27,426 nucleotides of DNA, from contig JAUCBJ010001013.1 in NCBI GenBank assembly GCA_032718475.1, forward strand, positions 1-27,426, read 5' to 3'. The notes beneath the pieces are model-generated. The model saw only the letters and a list, made by a program, of their open reading frames with translations. It made no database searches and was not told where the DNA came from. This DNA is from Nemertoderma westbladi. Its lineage: Eukaryota > Xenacoelomorpha > Nemertodermatida > Nemertodermatidae. A program made the position numbers and the translations under genes. Within the stretch, counting starts at the first letter, position 1. The number at the start of each line of letters is the position of its first letter. Shown here piece by piece: positions 17,444 to 27,426 of this stretch.

Positions 17444-17823
17444 TGTAATATATATATAATGCAGCATGCCGATCGTAGTAGTACACTGTAGATTAAAATA
17501 TATTTCAGCCATTATTAGTCATAAAAGTATTTTTTGTTTCCCATGGATATATGTGTATGTAATTGATTGTACTATGTATAAGAAAGATTTTCTTTCTTCA
17601 TTCCTAATATAATACTCCAGTTATATATTAGTTATAAGGCCATTTTCTTGAACAAAAGTTTAATGCGCCGATTTTAATCTCGGTAATCCGGAAATTACAA
17701 AAAACGGATTCAAATTTAACTGGAAATCACATGGTGGATAAACTAAATAAATAATAAAGTTTTATTATTATTATTGATTTAAATATTTTCTGGACCTATG
17801 TAAATTTCTTCTTACACTCCCAG
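17444..17823 (+). other. Intron end: RT 3' flank and splice acceptor of exon B
   Basis: It contains AT-rich sequence with AAATAAATAATAAAG and a (TTA)n tract at 17745-17775 that may be the simple-repeat tail of the RT element. The acceptor for exon B follows (TTTCTTCTTACACTCCCAG, ending 17823). No gene is seen. Confidence 0.5.
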
Positions 17824-18184
17824 GTGGTGGTTACACCTAAAATTATAACAGACCCACCCCAACGGATGCAAATACCGACTCAGAGCGAGTTTGTGAATTC
17901 ATCTAAAGGTCGACCCTCAACAAAGCCGTCTGTGACATCTAGCGGTAGAAAGCCACAACCTACGGCCCAATCACGCCCTAGACAGCCTGCAAATCCTCCG
18001 TTCTTCCAGTATCAGCCGCCCTTCGGTGGCTGTTTTCTGGGCACTCCCTTCTACCCCAACCCCTATGGCCCACCAGCCCCTCCCCCATATGCCCAGCCAC
18101 CCTTCCCACCACATCCCTACCCCTCATTTCAGTCTACCAATCCATTTGAGCCTCTTTTCCAGGAGAATTTCGGCTCCAGACCTG
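17824..18184 (+). CDS. Internal exon B of the same host gene, proline-rich (120 codons + 1 nt)
   Basis: The acceptor TTCTTCTTACACTCCCAG and donor CCTG/GTAAGT (GT at 18185-18186) are both close to consensus. The exon enters in phase 0, matching the exit phase of exon A, and leaves in phase 1. It starts VVVTPKIITDPPQRMQIP, continues with a Ser/Thr/Lys-rich stretch (STKPSVTSSGRKPQPTAQ), and from residue 57 becomes Pro/Phe/Tyr-rich (NPPFFQYQPPF, PYGPPAPPPYAQPPFPPHPY). NPF at residues 106-108 is the classical EH-domain binding tripeptide. The segment has low-complexity, disordered-scaffold character. No domain family is recognised. The donor is followed within 43 nt by a satellite array. Confidence 0.75.
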
Positions 18185-18226
18185 GTAAGTATACATACAT
18201 AGCGGTTGCTATAGTTACAAGCGACT

Positions 18227-19209
18227 CAGTAATGGTAATAGAGTAATGGTCATATAGTAATGGGAGTCAGAGTAATGGTCATATAGTAATGGGAGTCATA
18301 GAGTAATGGGAGTCATAGGGTAATGGGAGTCATAGAGTAATGGTCATAGAGTAATTGGAGTCATAGAGTAATGGGAGTCATAGAGTAATGGTCATATAGT
18401 AATGGGAGTCAGAGTAATGGTCATATAGTAATGGGAGTCATAGAGTAATGGGAGTCATAGGGTAATGGGAGTCATAGAGTAATGGTCATAGAGTAATTGG
18501 AGTCATAGAGTAATGGGAGTCATAGAGTAATGGTCATAGAGTAATGGGAGTTATAGAGTAATGGGAATCATAGAGTAATTGTCATATAGTAATGGGAGTC
18601 ATAGAGTAATGGGAGTCATAGGGTAATGGGAGTCATAGCGTAATGGGAGTCATAGAGTAATGGGAGTCATAGAGTAATGGTCATAGAGTAATGGGAGTCA
18701 TAGAGTAATGGGAGTCATAGAGTAATGGGAGTCATAGGGTAATGGGAGTCATAGGGTAATGGGAGTCATAGCGTAATGGGAGTCATAGAGTAATGGGAGT
18801 CATAGAGTAATGGTCATAGAGTAATGGGAGTCATAGAGTAATGGGAGTCATATAGTAATGGGAGTCATAGAGTAATGGGAGTCATAGAGTAATGGTCATA
18901 GAGTAATGGGAGTCATAGAGTAATGGGAGTCATATAGTAATGGGAGTCATAGAGTAATGGGAGTCATAGAGTAATGTTCATAGAGTAATGGGAGTCATAG
19001 AGTAATGGGAGTCATAGAGTAATGGGAGTCATAGAGTAATGGGAGTCATAGAGTAATGGTCATAGAGTAATGGGAGTCATAGAGTAATGGTCATAGAGTA
19101 ATGGGAGTCATAGAGTAATGGTCATATAGTAATGGGAGTCATAGAGTAATGGGAGTCATAGTGTAATGGGAGTCATAGAGTAATGGTCATAGAGTAATGG
19201 GAGTCATAC
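18227..19209 (+). repeat. Minisatellite of mixed 17-bp and 14-bp units
   Basis: Two related units alternate irregularly: GAGTAATGGGAGTCATA (17 bp) and GAGTAATGGTCATA (14 bp), the shorter lacking GGA. Variants with TATAG, GGGTAA, GCGTAA and ATTGG recur in order; one block starting near 18251 repeats with a 142-bp offset near 18393. The array begins about 43 bp after the exon B donor and ends in GGGAGTCATAC, abutting the next array directly. Confidence 0.95.
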
Positions 19210-22200
19210 TAGTTTCTGCTACTCTCTTCCTTTAATAGTTTGTGCTACTCTCTTCCTTTAATAGTTTGTGCTACTCTCTTCCTTTAATAGTTTGTGCTAC
19301 TCTCTTCCTTTAATAGTTTGTGCTACTCTCTTCCTTTAATAGTTTGTGTTACTCTCTTCCTTTAATAGTTTGTGCTACTCTCTTCCTTTAATAGTTTGTG
19401 TTACTCTCTTCCTTTAATAGTTTGTGCTACTCTCTTCCTTTAATAGTTTGTGCTACTCTCTTCCTTTAATAGTTTGTGCTACTCTCTTCCTTTAATAGTT
19501 TGTGCTACTCTCTTCCTTTAATAGTTTGTGCTACTCTCTTCCTTTAATAGTTTGTGCTACTCTCTTCCTTTAATAGTTTGTGCTACTCTCTTCCTTTAAT
19601 AATTTGTGCTACTCTCTTCCTTTAATAGTTTGTGCTACTCTCTTCCTTTAATAGTTTGTGCTACTCTCTTCCTTTAATAGTTTGTGCTACTCTCTTCCTT
19701 TAATAGTTTGTGCTACTCTCTTCCTTTAATAGTTTGTGCTACTCTCTTCCTTTAATAGTTTGTGCTACTCTCTTCCTTTAATAGTTTGTGTTACTCTCTT
19801 CCTTTAATAGTTTGTGCTACTCTCTTCCTTTAATAGTTTGTGCTACTCTCTTCCTTTAATAGTTTGTGCTACTCTCTTCCTTTAATAGTTTGTGCTACTC
19901 TCTTCCTTTAATAGTTTGTGCTACTCTCTTCCTTTAATAGTTTGTGCTACTCTCTTCCTTTAATAGTTTGTGCTACTCTCTTCCTTTAATAGTTTGTGCT
20001 ACTCTCTTCCTTTAATAGTTTGTGCTACTCTCTTCCTTTAATAGTTTGTGCTACTCTCTTCCTTTAATAGTTTGTGCTACTCTCTTCCTTTAATAGTTTG
20101 TGCTACTCTCTTCCTTTAATAGTTTGTGCTACTCTCTTCCTTTAATAGTTTGTGCTACTCTCTTCCTTTAATAGTTTGTGCTACTCTCTTCCTTTAATAG
20201 TTTGTGCTACTCTCTTCCTTTAATAGTTTGTGCTACTCTCTTCCTTTAATAGTTTGTGCTACTCTCTTCCTTTAATAGTTTGTGCTACTCTCTTCCTTTA
20301 ATAGTTTGTGCTACTCTCTTCCTTTAATAGTTTGTGCTACTCTCTTCCTTTAATAGTTTGTGCTACTCTCTTCCTTTAATAGTTTGTGCTACTCTCTTCC
20401 TTTAATAGTTTGTGCTACTCTCTTCCTTTAATAGTTTGTGCTACTCTCTTCCTTTAATAGTTTGTGCTACTCTCTTCCTTTAATAGTTTGTGCTACTCTC
20501 TTCCTTTAATAGTTTGTGCTACTCTCTTCCTTTAATAGTTTGTGCTACTCTCTTCCTTTAATAGTTTGTGCTACTCTCTTCCTTTAATAGTTTGTGCTAC
20601 TCTCTTCCTTTAATAGTTTGTGCTACTCTCTTCCTTTAATAGTTTGTGCTACTCTCTTCCTTTAATAGTTTGTGCTACTCTCTTCCTTTAATAGTTTGTG
20701 CTACTCTCTTCCTTTAATAGTTTGTGCTACTCTCTTCCTTTAATAGTTTGTGCTACTCTCTTCCTTTAATAGTTTGTGCTACTCTCTTCCTTTAATAGTT
20801 TGTGCTACTCTCTTCCTTTAATAGTTTGTGCTACTCTCTTCCTTTAATAGTTTGTGCTACTCTCTTCCTTTAATAGTTTGTGCTACTCTCTTCCTTTAAT
20901 AGTTTGTGCTACTCTCTTCCTTTAATAGTTTGTGCTACTCTCTTCCTTTAATAGTTTGTGCTACTCTCTTCCTTTAATAGTTTGTGCTACTCTCTTCCTT
21001 TAATAGTTTGTGCTACTCTCTTCCTTTAATAGTTTGTGCTACTCTCTTCCTTTAATAGTTTGTGCTACTCTCTTCCTTTAATAGTTTGTGCTACTCTCTT
21101 CCTTTAATAGTTTGTGCTACTCTCTTCCTTTAATAGTTTGTGCTACTCTCTTCCTTTAATAGTTTGTGCTACTCTCTTCCTTTAATAGTTTGTGCTACTC
21201 TCTTCCTTTAATAGTTTGTGCTACTCTCTTCCTTTAATAGTTTGTGCTACTCTCTTCCTTTAATAGTTTGTGCTACTCTCTTCCTTTAATAGTTTGTGCT
21301 ACTCTCTTCCTTTAATAGTTTGTGCTACTCTCTTCCTTTAATAGTTTGTGCTACTCTCTTCCTTTAATAGTTTGTGCTACTCTCTTCCTTTAATAGTTTG
21401 TGCTACTCTCTTCCTTTAATAGTTTGTGCTACTCTCTTCCTTTAATAGTTTGTGCTACTCTCTTCCTTTAATAGTTTGTGCTACTCTCTTCCTTTAATAG
21501 TTTGTGCTACTCTCTTCCTTTAATAGTTTGTGCTACTCTCTTCCTTTAATAGTTTGTGCTACTCTCTTCCTTTAATAGTTTGTGCTACTCTCTTCCTTTA
21601 ATAGTTTGTGCTACTCTCTTCCTTTAATAGTTTGTGCTACTCTCTTCCTTTAATAGTTTGTGCTACTCTCTTCCTTTAATAGTTTGTGCTACTCTCTTCC
21701 TTTAATAGTTTGTGCTACTCTCTTCCTTTAATAGTTTGTGCTACTCTCTTCCTTTAATAGTTTGTGCTACTCTCTTCCTTTAATAGTTTGTGCTACTCTC
21801 TTCCTTTAATAGTTTGTGCTACTCTCTTCCTTTAATAGTTTGTGCTACTCTCTTCCTTTAATAGTTTGTGCTACTCTCTTCCTTTAATAGTTTGTGCTAC
21901 TCTCTTCCTTTAATAGTTTGTGCTACTCTCTTCCTTTAATAGTTTGTGCTACTCTCTTCCTTTAATAGTTTGTGCTACTCTCTTCCTTTAATAGTTTGTG
22001 CTACTCTCTTCCTTTAATAGTTTGTGCTACTCTCTTCCTTTAATAGTTTGTGCTACTCTCTTCCTTTAATAGTTTGTGCTACTCTCTTCCTTTAATAGTT
22101 TGTGCTACTCTCTTCCTTTAATAGTTTGTGCTACTCTCTTCCTTTAATAGTTTGTGCTACTCTCTTCCTTTAATAGTTTGTGCTACTCTCTTCCTTTAAT

Positions 22201-25200
22201 AGTTTGTGCTACTCTCTTCCTTTAATAGTTTGTGCTACTCTCTTCCTTTAATAGTTTGTGCTACTCTCTTCCTTTAATAGTTTGTGCTACTCTCTTCCTT
22301 TAATAGTTTGTGCTACTCTCTTCCTTTAATAGTTTGTGCTACTCTCTTCCTTTAATAGTTTGTGCTACTCTCTTCCTTTAATAGTTTGTGCTACTCTCTT
22401 CCTTTAATAGTTTGTGCTACTCTCTTCCTTTAATAGTTTGTGCTACTCTCTTCCTTTAATAGTTTGTGCTACTCTCTTCCTTTAATAGTTTGTGCTACTC
22501 TCTTCCTTTAATAGTTTGTGCTACTCTCTTCCTTTAATAGTTTGTGCTACTCTCTTCCTTTAATAGTTTGTGCTACTCTCTTCCTTTAATAGTTTGTGCT
22601 ACTCTCTTCCTTTAATAGTTTGTGCTACTCTCTTCCTTTAATAGTTTGTGCTACTCTCTTCCTTTAATAGTTTGTGCTACTCTCTTCCTTTAATAGTTTG
22701 TGCTACTCTCTTCCTTTAATAGTTTGTGCTACTCTCTTCCTTTAATAGTTTGTGCTACTCTCTTCCTTTAATAGTTTGTGCTACTCTCTTCCTTTAATAG
22801 TTTGTGCTACTCTCTTCCTTTAATAGTTTGTGCTACTCTCTTCCTTTAATAGTTTGTGCTACTCTCTTCCTTTAATAGTTTGTGCTACTCTCTTCCTTTA
22901 ATAGTTTGTGCTACTCTCTTCCTTTAATAGTTTGTGCTACTCTCTTCCTTTAATAGTTTGTGCTACTCTCTTCCTTTAATAGTTTGTGCTACTCTCTTCC
23001 TTTAATAGTTTGTGCTACTCTCTTCCTTTAATAGTTTGTGCTACTCTCTTCCTTTAATAGTTTGTGCTACTCTCTTCCTTTAATAGTTTGTGCTACTCTC
23101 TTCCTTTAATAGTTTGTGCTACTCTCTTCCTTTAATAGTTTGTGCTACTCTCTTCCTTTAATAGTTTGTGCTACTCTCTTCCTTTAATAGTTTGTGCTAC
23201 TCTCTTCCTTTAATAGTTTGTGCTACTCTCTTCCTTTAATAGTTTGTGCTACTCTCTTCCTTTAATAGTTTGTGCTACTCTCTTCCTTTAATAGTTTGTG
23301 CTACTCTCTTCCTTTAATAGTTTGTGCTACTCTCTTCCTTTAATAGTTTGTGCTACTCTCTTCCTTTAATAGTTTGTGCTACTCTCTTCCTTTAATAGTT
23401 TGTGCTACTCTCTTCCTTTAATAGTTTGTGCTACTCTCTTCCTTTAATAGTTTGTGCTACTCTCTTCCTTTAATAGTTTGTGCTACTCTCTTCCTTTAAT
23501 AGTTTGTGCTACTCTCTTCCTTTAATAGTTTGTGCTACTCTCTTCCTTTAATAGTTTGTGCTACTCTCTTCCTTTAATAGTTTGTGCTACTCTCTTCCTT
23601 TAATAGTTTGTGCTACTCTCTTCCTTTAATAGTTTGTGCTACTCTCTTCCTTTAATAGTTTGTGCTACTCTCTTCCTTTAATAGTTTGTGCTACTCTCTT
23701 CCTTTAATAGTTTGTGCTACTCTCTTCCTTTAATAGTTTGTGCTACTCTCTTCCTTTAATAGTTTGTGCTACTCTCTTCCTTTAATAGTTTGTGCTACTC
23801 TCTTCCTTTAATAGTTTGTGCTACTCTCTTCCTTTAATAGTTTGTGCTACTCTCTTCCTTTAATAGTTTGTGCTACTCTCTTCCTTTAATAGTTTGTGCT
23901 ACTCTCTTCCTTTAATAGTTTGTGCTACTCTCTTCCTTTAATAGTTTGTGCTACTCTCTTCCTTTAATAGTTTGTGCTACTCTCTTCCTTTAATAGTTTG
24001 TGCTACTCTCTTCCTTTAATAGTTTGTGCTACTCTCTTCCTTTAATAGTTTGTGCTACTCTCTTCCTTTAATAGTTTGTGCTACTCTCTTCCTTTAATAG
24101 TTTGTGCTACTCTCTTCCTTTAATAGTTTGTGCTACTCTCTTCCTTTAATAGTTTGTGCTACTCTCTTCCTTTAATAGTTTGTGCTACTCTCTTCCTTTA
24201 ATAGTTTGTGCTACTCTCTTCCTTTAATAGTTTGTGCTACTCTCTTCCTTTAATAGTTTGTGCTACTCTCTTCCTTTAATAGTTTGTGCTACTCTCTTCC
24301 TTTAATAGTTTGTGCTACTCTCTTCCTTTAATAGTTTGTGCTACTCTCTTCCTTTAATAGTTTGTGCTACTCTCTTCCTTTAATAGTTTGTGCTACTCTC
24401 TTCCTTTAATAGTTTGTGCTACTCTCTTCCTTTAATAGTTTGTGCTACTCTCTTCCTTTAATAGTTTGTGCTACTCTCTTCCTTTAATAGTTTGTGCTAC
24501 TCTCTTCCTTTAATAGTTTGTGCTACTCTCTTCCTTTAATAGTTTGTGCTACTCTCTTCCTTTAATAGTTTGTGCTACTCTCTTCCTTTAATAGTTTGTG
24601 CTACTCTCTTCCTTTAATAGTTTGTGCTACTCTCTTCCTTTAATAGTTTGTGCTACTCTCTTCCTTTAATAGTTTGTGCTACTCTCTTCCTTTAATAGTT
24701 TGTGCTACTCTCTTCCTTTAATAGTTTGTGCTACTCTCTTCCTTTAATAGTTTGTGCTACTCTCTTCCTTTAATAGTTTGTGCTACTCTCTTCCTTTAAT
24801 AGTTTGTGCTACTCTCTTCCTTTAATAGTTTGTGCTACTCTCTTCCTTTAATAGTTTGTGCTACTCTCTTCCTTTAATAGTTTGTGCTACTCTCTTCCTT
24901 TAATAGTTTGTGCTACTCTCTTCCTTTAATAGTTTGTGCTACTCTCTTCCTTTAATAGTTTGTGCTACTCTCTTCCTTTAATAGTTTGTGCTACTCTCTT
25001 CCTTTAATAGTTTGTGCTACTCTCTTCCTTTAATAGTTTGTGCTACTCTCTTCCTTTAATAGTTTGTGCTACTCTCTTCCTTTAATAGTTTGTGCTACTC
25101 TCTTCCTTTAATAGTTTGTGCTACTCTCTTCCTTTAATAGTTTGTGCTACTCTCTTCCTTTAATAGTTTGTGCTACTCTCTTCCTTTAATAGTTTGTGCT

Positions 25201-27426
25201 ACTCTCTTCCTTTAATAGTTTGTGCTACTCTCTTCCTTTAATAGTTTGTGCTACTCTCTTCCTTTAATAGTTTGTGCTACTCTCTTCCTTTAATAGTTTG
25301 TGCTACTCTCTTCCTTTAATAGTTTGTGCTACTCTCTTCCTTTAATAGTTTGTGCTACTCTCTTCCTTTAATAGTTTGTGCTACTCTCTTCCTTTAATAG
25401 TTTGTGCTACTCTCTTCCTTTAATAGTTTGTGCTACTCTCTTCCTTTAATAGTTTGTGCTACTCTCTTCCTTTAATAGTTTGTGCTACTCTCTTCCTTTA
25501 ATAGTTTGTGCTACTCTCTTCCTTTAATAGTTTGTGCTACTCTCTTCCTTTAATAGTTTGTGCTACTCTCTTCCTTTAATAGTTTGTGCTACTCTCTTCC
25601 TTTAATAGTTTGTGCTACTCTCTTCCTTTAATAGTTTGTGCTACTCTCTTCCTTTAATAGTTTGTGCTACTCTCTTCCTTTAATAGTTTGTGCTACTCTC
25701 TTCCTTTAATAGTTTGTGCTACTCTCTTCCTTTAATAGTTTGTGCTACTCTCTTCCTTTAATAGTTTGTGCTACTCTCTTCCTTTAATAGTTTGTGCTAC
25801 TCTCTTCCTTTAATAGTTTGTGCTACTCTCTTCCTTTAATAGTTTGTGCTACTCTCTTCCTTTAATAGTTTGTGCTACTCTCTTCCTTTAATAGTTTGTG
25901 CTACTCTCTTCCTTTAATAGTTTGTGCTACTCTCTTCCTTTAATAGTTTGTGCTACTCTCTTCCTTTAATAGTTTGTGCTACTCTCTTCCTTTAATAGTT
26001 TGTGCTACTCTCTTCCTTTAATAGTTTGTGCTACTCTCTTCCTTTAATAGTTTGTGCTACTCTCTTCCTTTAATAGTTTGTGCTACTCTCTTCCTTTAAT
26101 AGTTTGTGCTACTCTCTTCCTTTAATAGTTTGTGCTACTCTCTTCCTTTAATAGTTTGTGCTACTCTCTTCCTTTAATAGTTTGTGCTACTCTCTTCCTT
26201 TAATAGTTTGTGCTACTCTCTTCCTTTAATAGTTTGTGCTACTCTCTTCCTTTAATAGTTTGTGCTACTCTCTTCCTTTAATAGTTTGTGCTACTCTCTT
26301 CCTTTAATAGTTTGTGCTACTCTCTTCCTTTAATAGTTTGTGCTACTCTCTTCCTTTAATAGTTTGTGCTACTCTCTTCCTTTAATAGTTTGTGCTACTC
26401 TCTTCCTTTAATAGTTTGTGCTACTCTCTTCCTTTAATAGTTTGTGCTACTCTCTTCCTTTAATAGTTTGTGCTACTCTCTTCCTTTAATAGTTTGTGCT
26501 ACTCTCTTCCTTTAATAGTTTGTGCTACTCTCTTCCTTTAATAGTTTGTGCTACTCTCTTCCTTTAATAGTTTGTGCTACTCTCTTCCTTTAATAGTTTG
26601 TGCTACTCTCTTCCTTTAATAGTTTGTGCTACTCTCTTCCTTTAATAGTTTGTGCTACTCTCTTCCTTTAATAGTTTGTGCTACTCTCTTCCTTTAATAG
26701 TTTGTGCTACTCTCTTCCTTTAATAGTTTGTGCTACTCTCTTCCTTTAATAGTTTGTGCTACTCTCTTCCTTTAATAGTTTGTGCTACTCTCTTCCTTTA
26801 ATAGTTTGTGCTACTCTCTTCCTTTAATAGTTTGTGCTACTCTCTTCCTTTAATAGTTTGTGCTACTCTCTTCCTTTAATAGTTTGTGCTACTCTCTTCC
26901 TTTAATAGTTTGTGCTACTCTCTTCCTTTAATAGTTTGTGCTACTCTCTTCCTTTAATAGTTTGTGCTACTCTCTTCCTTTAATAGTTTGTGCTACTCTC
27001 TTCCTTTAATAGTTTGTGCTACTCTCTTCCTTTAATAGTTTGTGCTACTCTCTTCCTTTAATAGTTTGTGCTACTCTCTTCCTTTAATAGTTTGTGCTAC
27101 TCTCTTCCTTTAATAGTTTGTGCTACTCTCTTCCTTTAATAGTTTGTGCTACTCTCTTCCTTTAATAGTTTGTGCTACTCTCTTCCTTTAATAGTTTGTG
27201 CTACTCTCTTCCTTTAATAGTTTGTGCTACTCTCTTCCTTTAATAGTTTGTGCTACTCTCTTCCTTTAATAGTTTGTGCTACTCTCTTCCTTTAATAGTT
27301 TGTGCTACTCTCTTCCTTTAATAGTTTGTGCTACTCTCTTCCTTTAATAGTTTGTGCTACTCTCTTCCTTTAATAGTTTGTGCTACTCTCTTCCTTTAAT
27401 AGTTTGTGCTACTCTCTTCCTTTAAT
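19210..27426 (+). repeat. Highly homogeneous 26-bp satellite, 316 copies, continues beyond the window
   Basis: The 26-bp unit consists of TAGTTTGTG followed by CTACTCTCTTCCTTTAA. The array spans 8217 bp, exactly 316 units plus one base, so there is no net insertion or deletion. By eye the only differences are single substitutions at 19216, 19349, 19401, 19602 and 19791, all within the first 23 copies; the remaining copies look identical. The left border with the 17/14-bp array is sharp. The right end is not reached. Confidence 0.97.

Noticed and set aside
15990-17770. Target-site duplication for the RTE-like relic (AATAATAAA at about 16003 and 17750)
   Set aside because: Only 9 bp in low-complexity AT-rich DNA and not located at a clear element border; chance is likely.
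19210-27426. Satellite as a coding or telomeric repeat
   Set aside because: The unit contains TAG and TAA stops, and 26 bp does not match any known telomere repeat; the array joins another intronic array rather than a chromosome end as far as can be seen.

Overview
This window looks like AT-rich, repeat-dense nuclear DNA from an invertebrate animal. The evidence is spliced exons with GT-AG borders, several classes of non-LTR retrotransposon remains, tRNA-derived SINEs, a MITE, and large minisatellite arrays. Nothing bacterial is present: there are no operons, no Shine-Dalgarno-led gene runs and no compact coding. I cannot name the species from sequence alone. The reverse-transcriptase family at 16.0-17.4 kb is, from memory, of a kind common in cnidarians, molluscs and other marine invertebrates, which is only suggestive.

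Layout. (1) 1-1306, minus strand: an uninterrupted ORF of at least 435 codons that runs off the left edge. It is gag/ORF1-like in style but I do not recognise it. It is preceded on its 5' side by a degenerate tandem repeat built on the palindrome TACCGGTA (1.39-1.70 kb). (2) 1.7-7.9 kb: no gene recognised, but many small repeats: a G14 tract, an inverted-repeat family with about six copies in the window, a 275-bp MITE with a 9-bp target-site duplication, a 54-bp inverted pair, a 288-bp tandem duplication with a perfectly conserved 105-bp core, and two large palindromes. (3) 7989-9468: a 5'-truncated non-LTR retrotransposon carrying a CCHC plus PD-(D/E)XK endonuclease-like C-terminus. It is bounded by a perfect 15-bp target-site duplication and has one frameshift. 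(4) 9.77-10.07 kb: a tRNA-derived SINE on the minus strand.

(5) 10.67-27.43 kb: part of a plus-strand gene, two exons of which are visible. Exon A is 12165-12359 (195 nt, phase 0/0) and exon B is 17824-18184 (361 nt, phase 0/1). They join in frame into a 185-residue, disordered, proline-rich stretch with an LC8-type TQT motif and an NPF motif. The introns are filled with five minisatellite arrays (basic units 25, 16, 17, 17/14 and 26 bp), a head-to-head pair of tRNA-SINE-like arms, and a 5'-truncated RTE-like reverse transcriptase with three frameshifts. The intron after exon B is almost pure satellite as far as the window goes. Its last 8217 bp are 316 copies of a 26-bp unit with no net insertion or deletion and only five base differences noticed by eye, all within the first 23 copies.

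I see no cooperating gene system such as a defence island or biosynthetic cluster. The most unusual biology is the structure of the host gene: short exons embedded in homogenised satellite introns, with a satellite whose sense-strand unit resembles a pyrimidine-tract/3' splice site. The unrecognised minus-strand ORF at the left edge is the other item worth pursuing.
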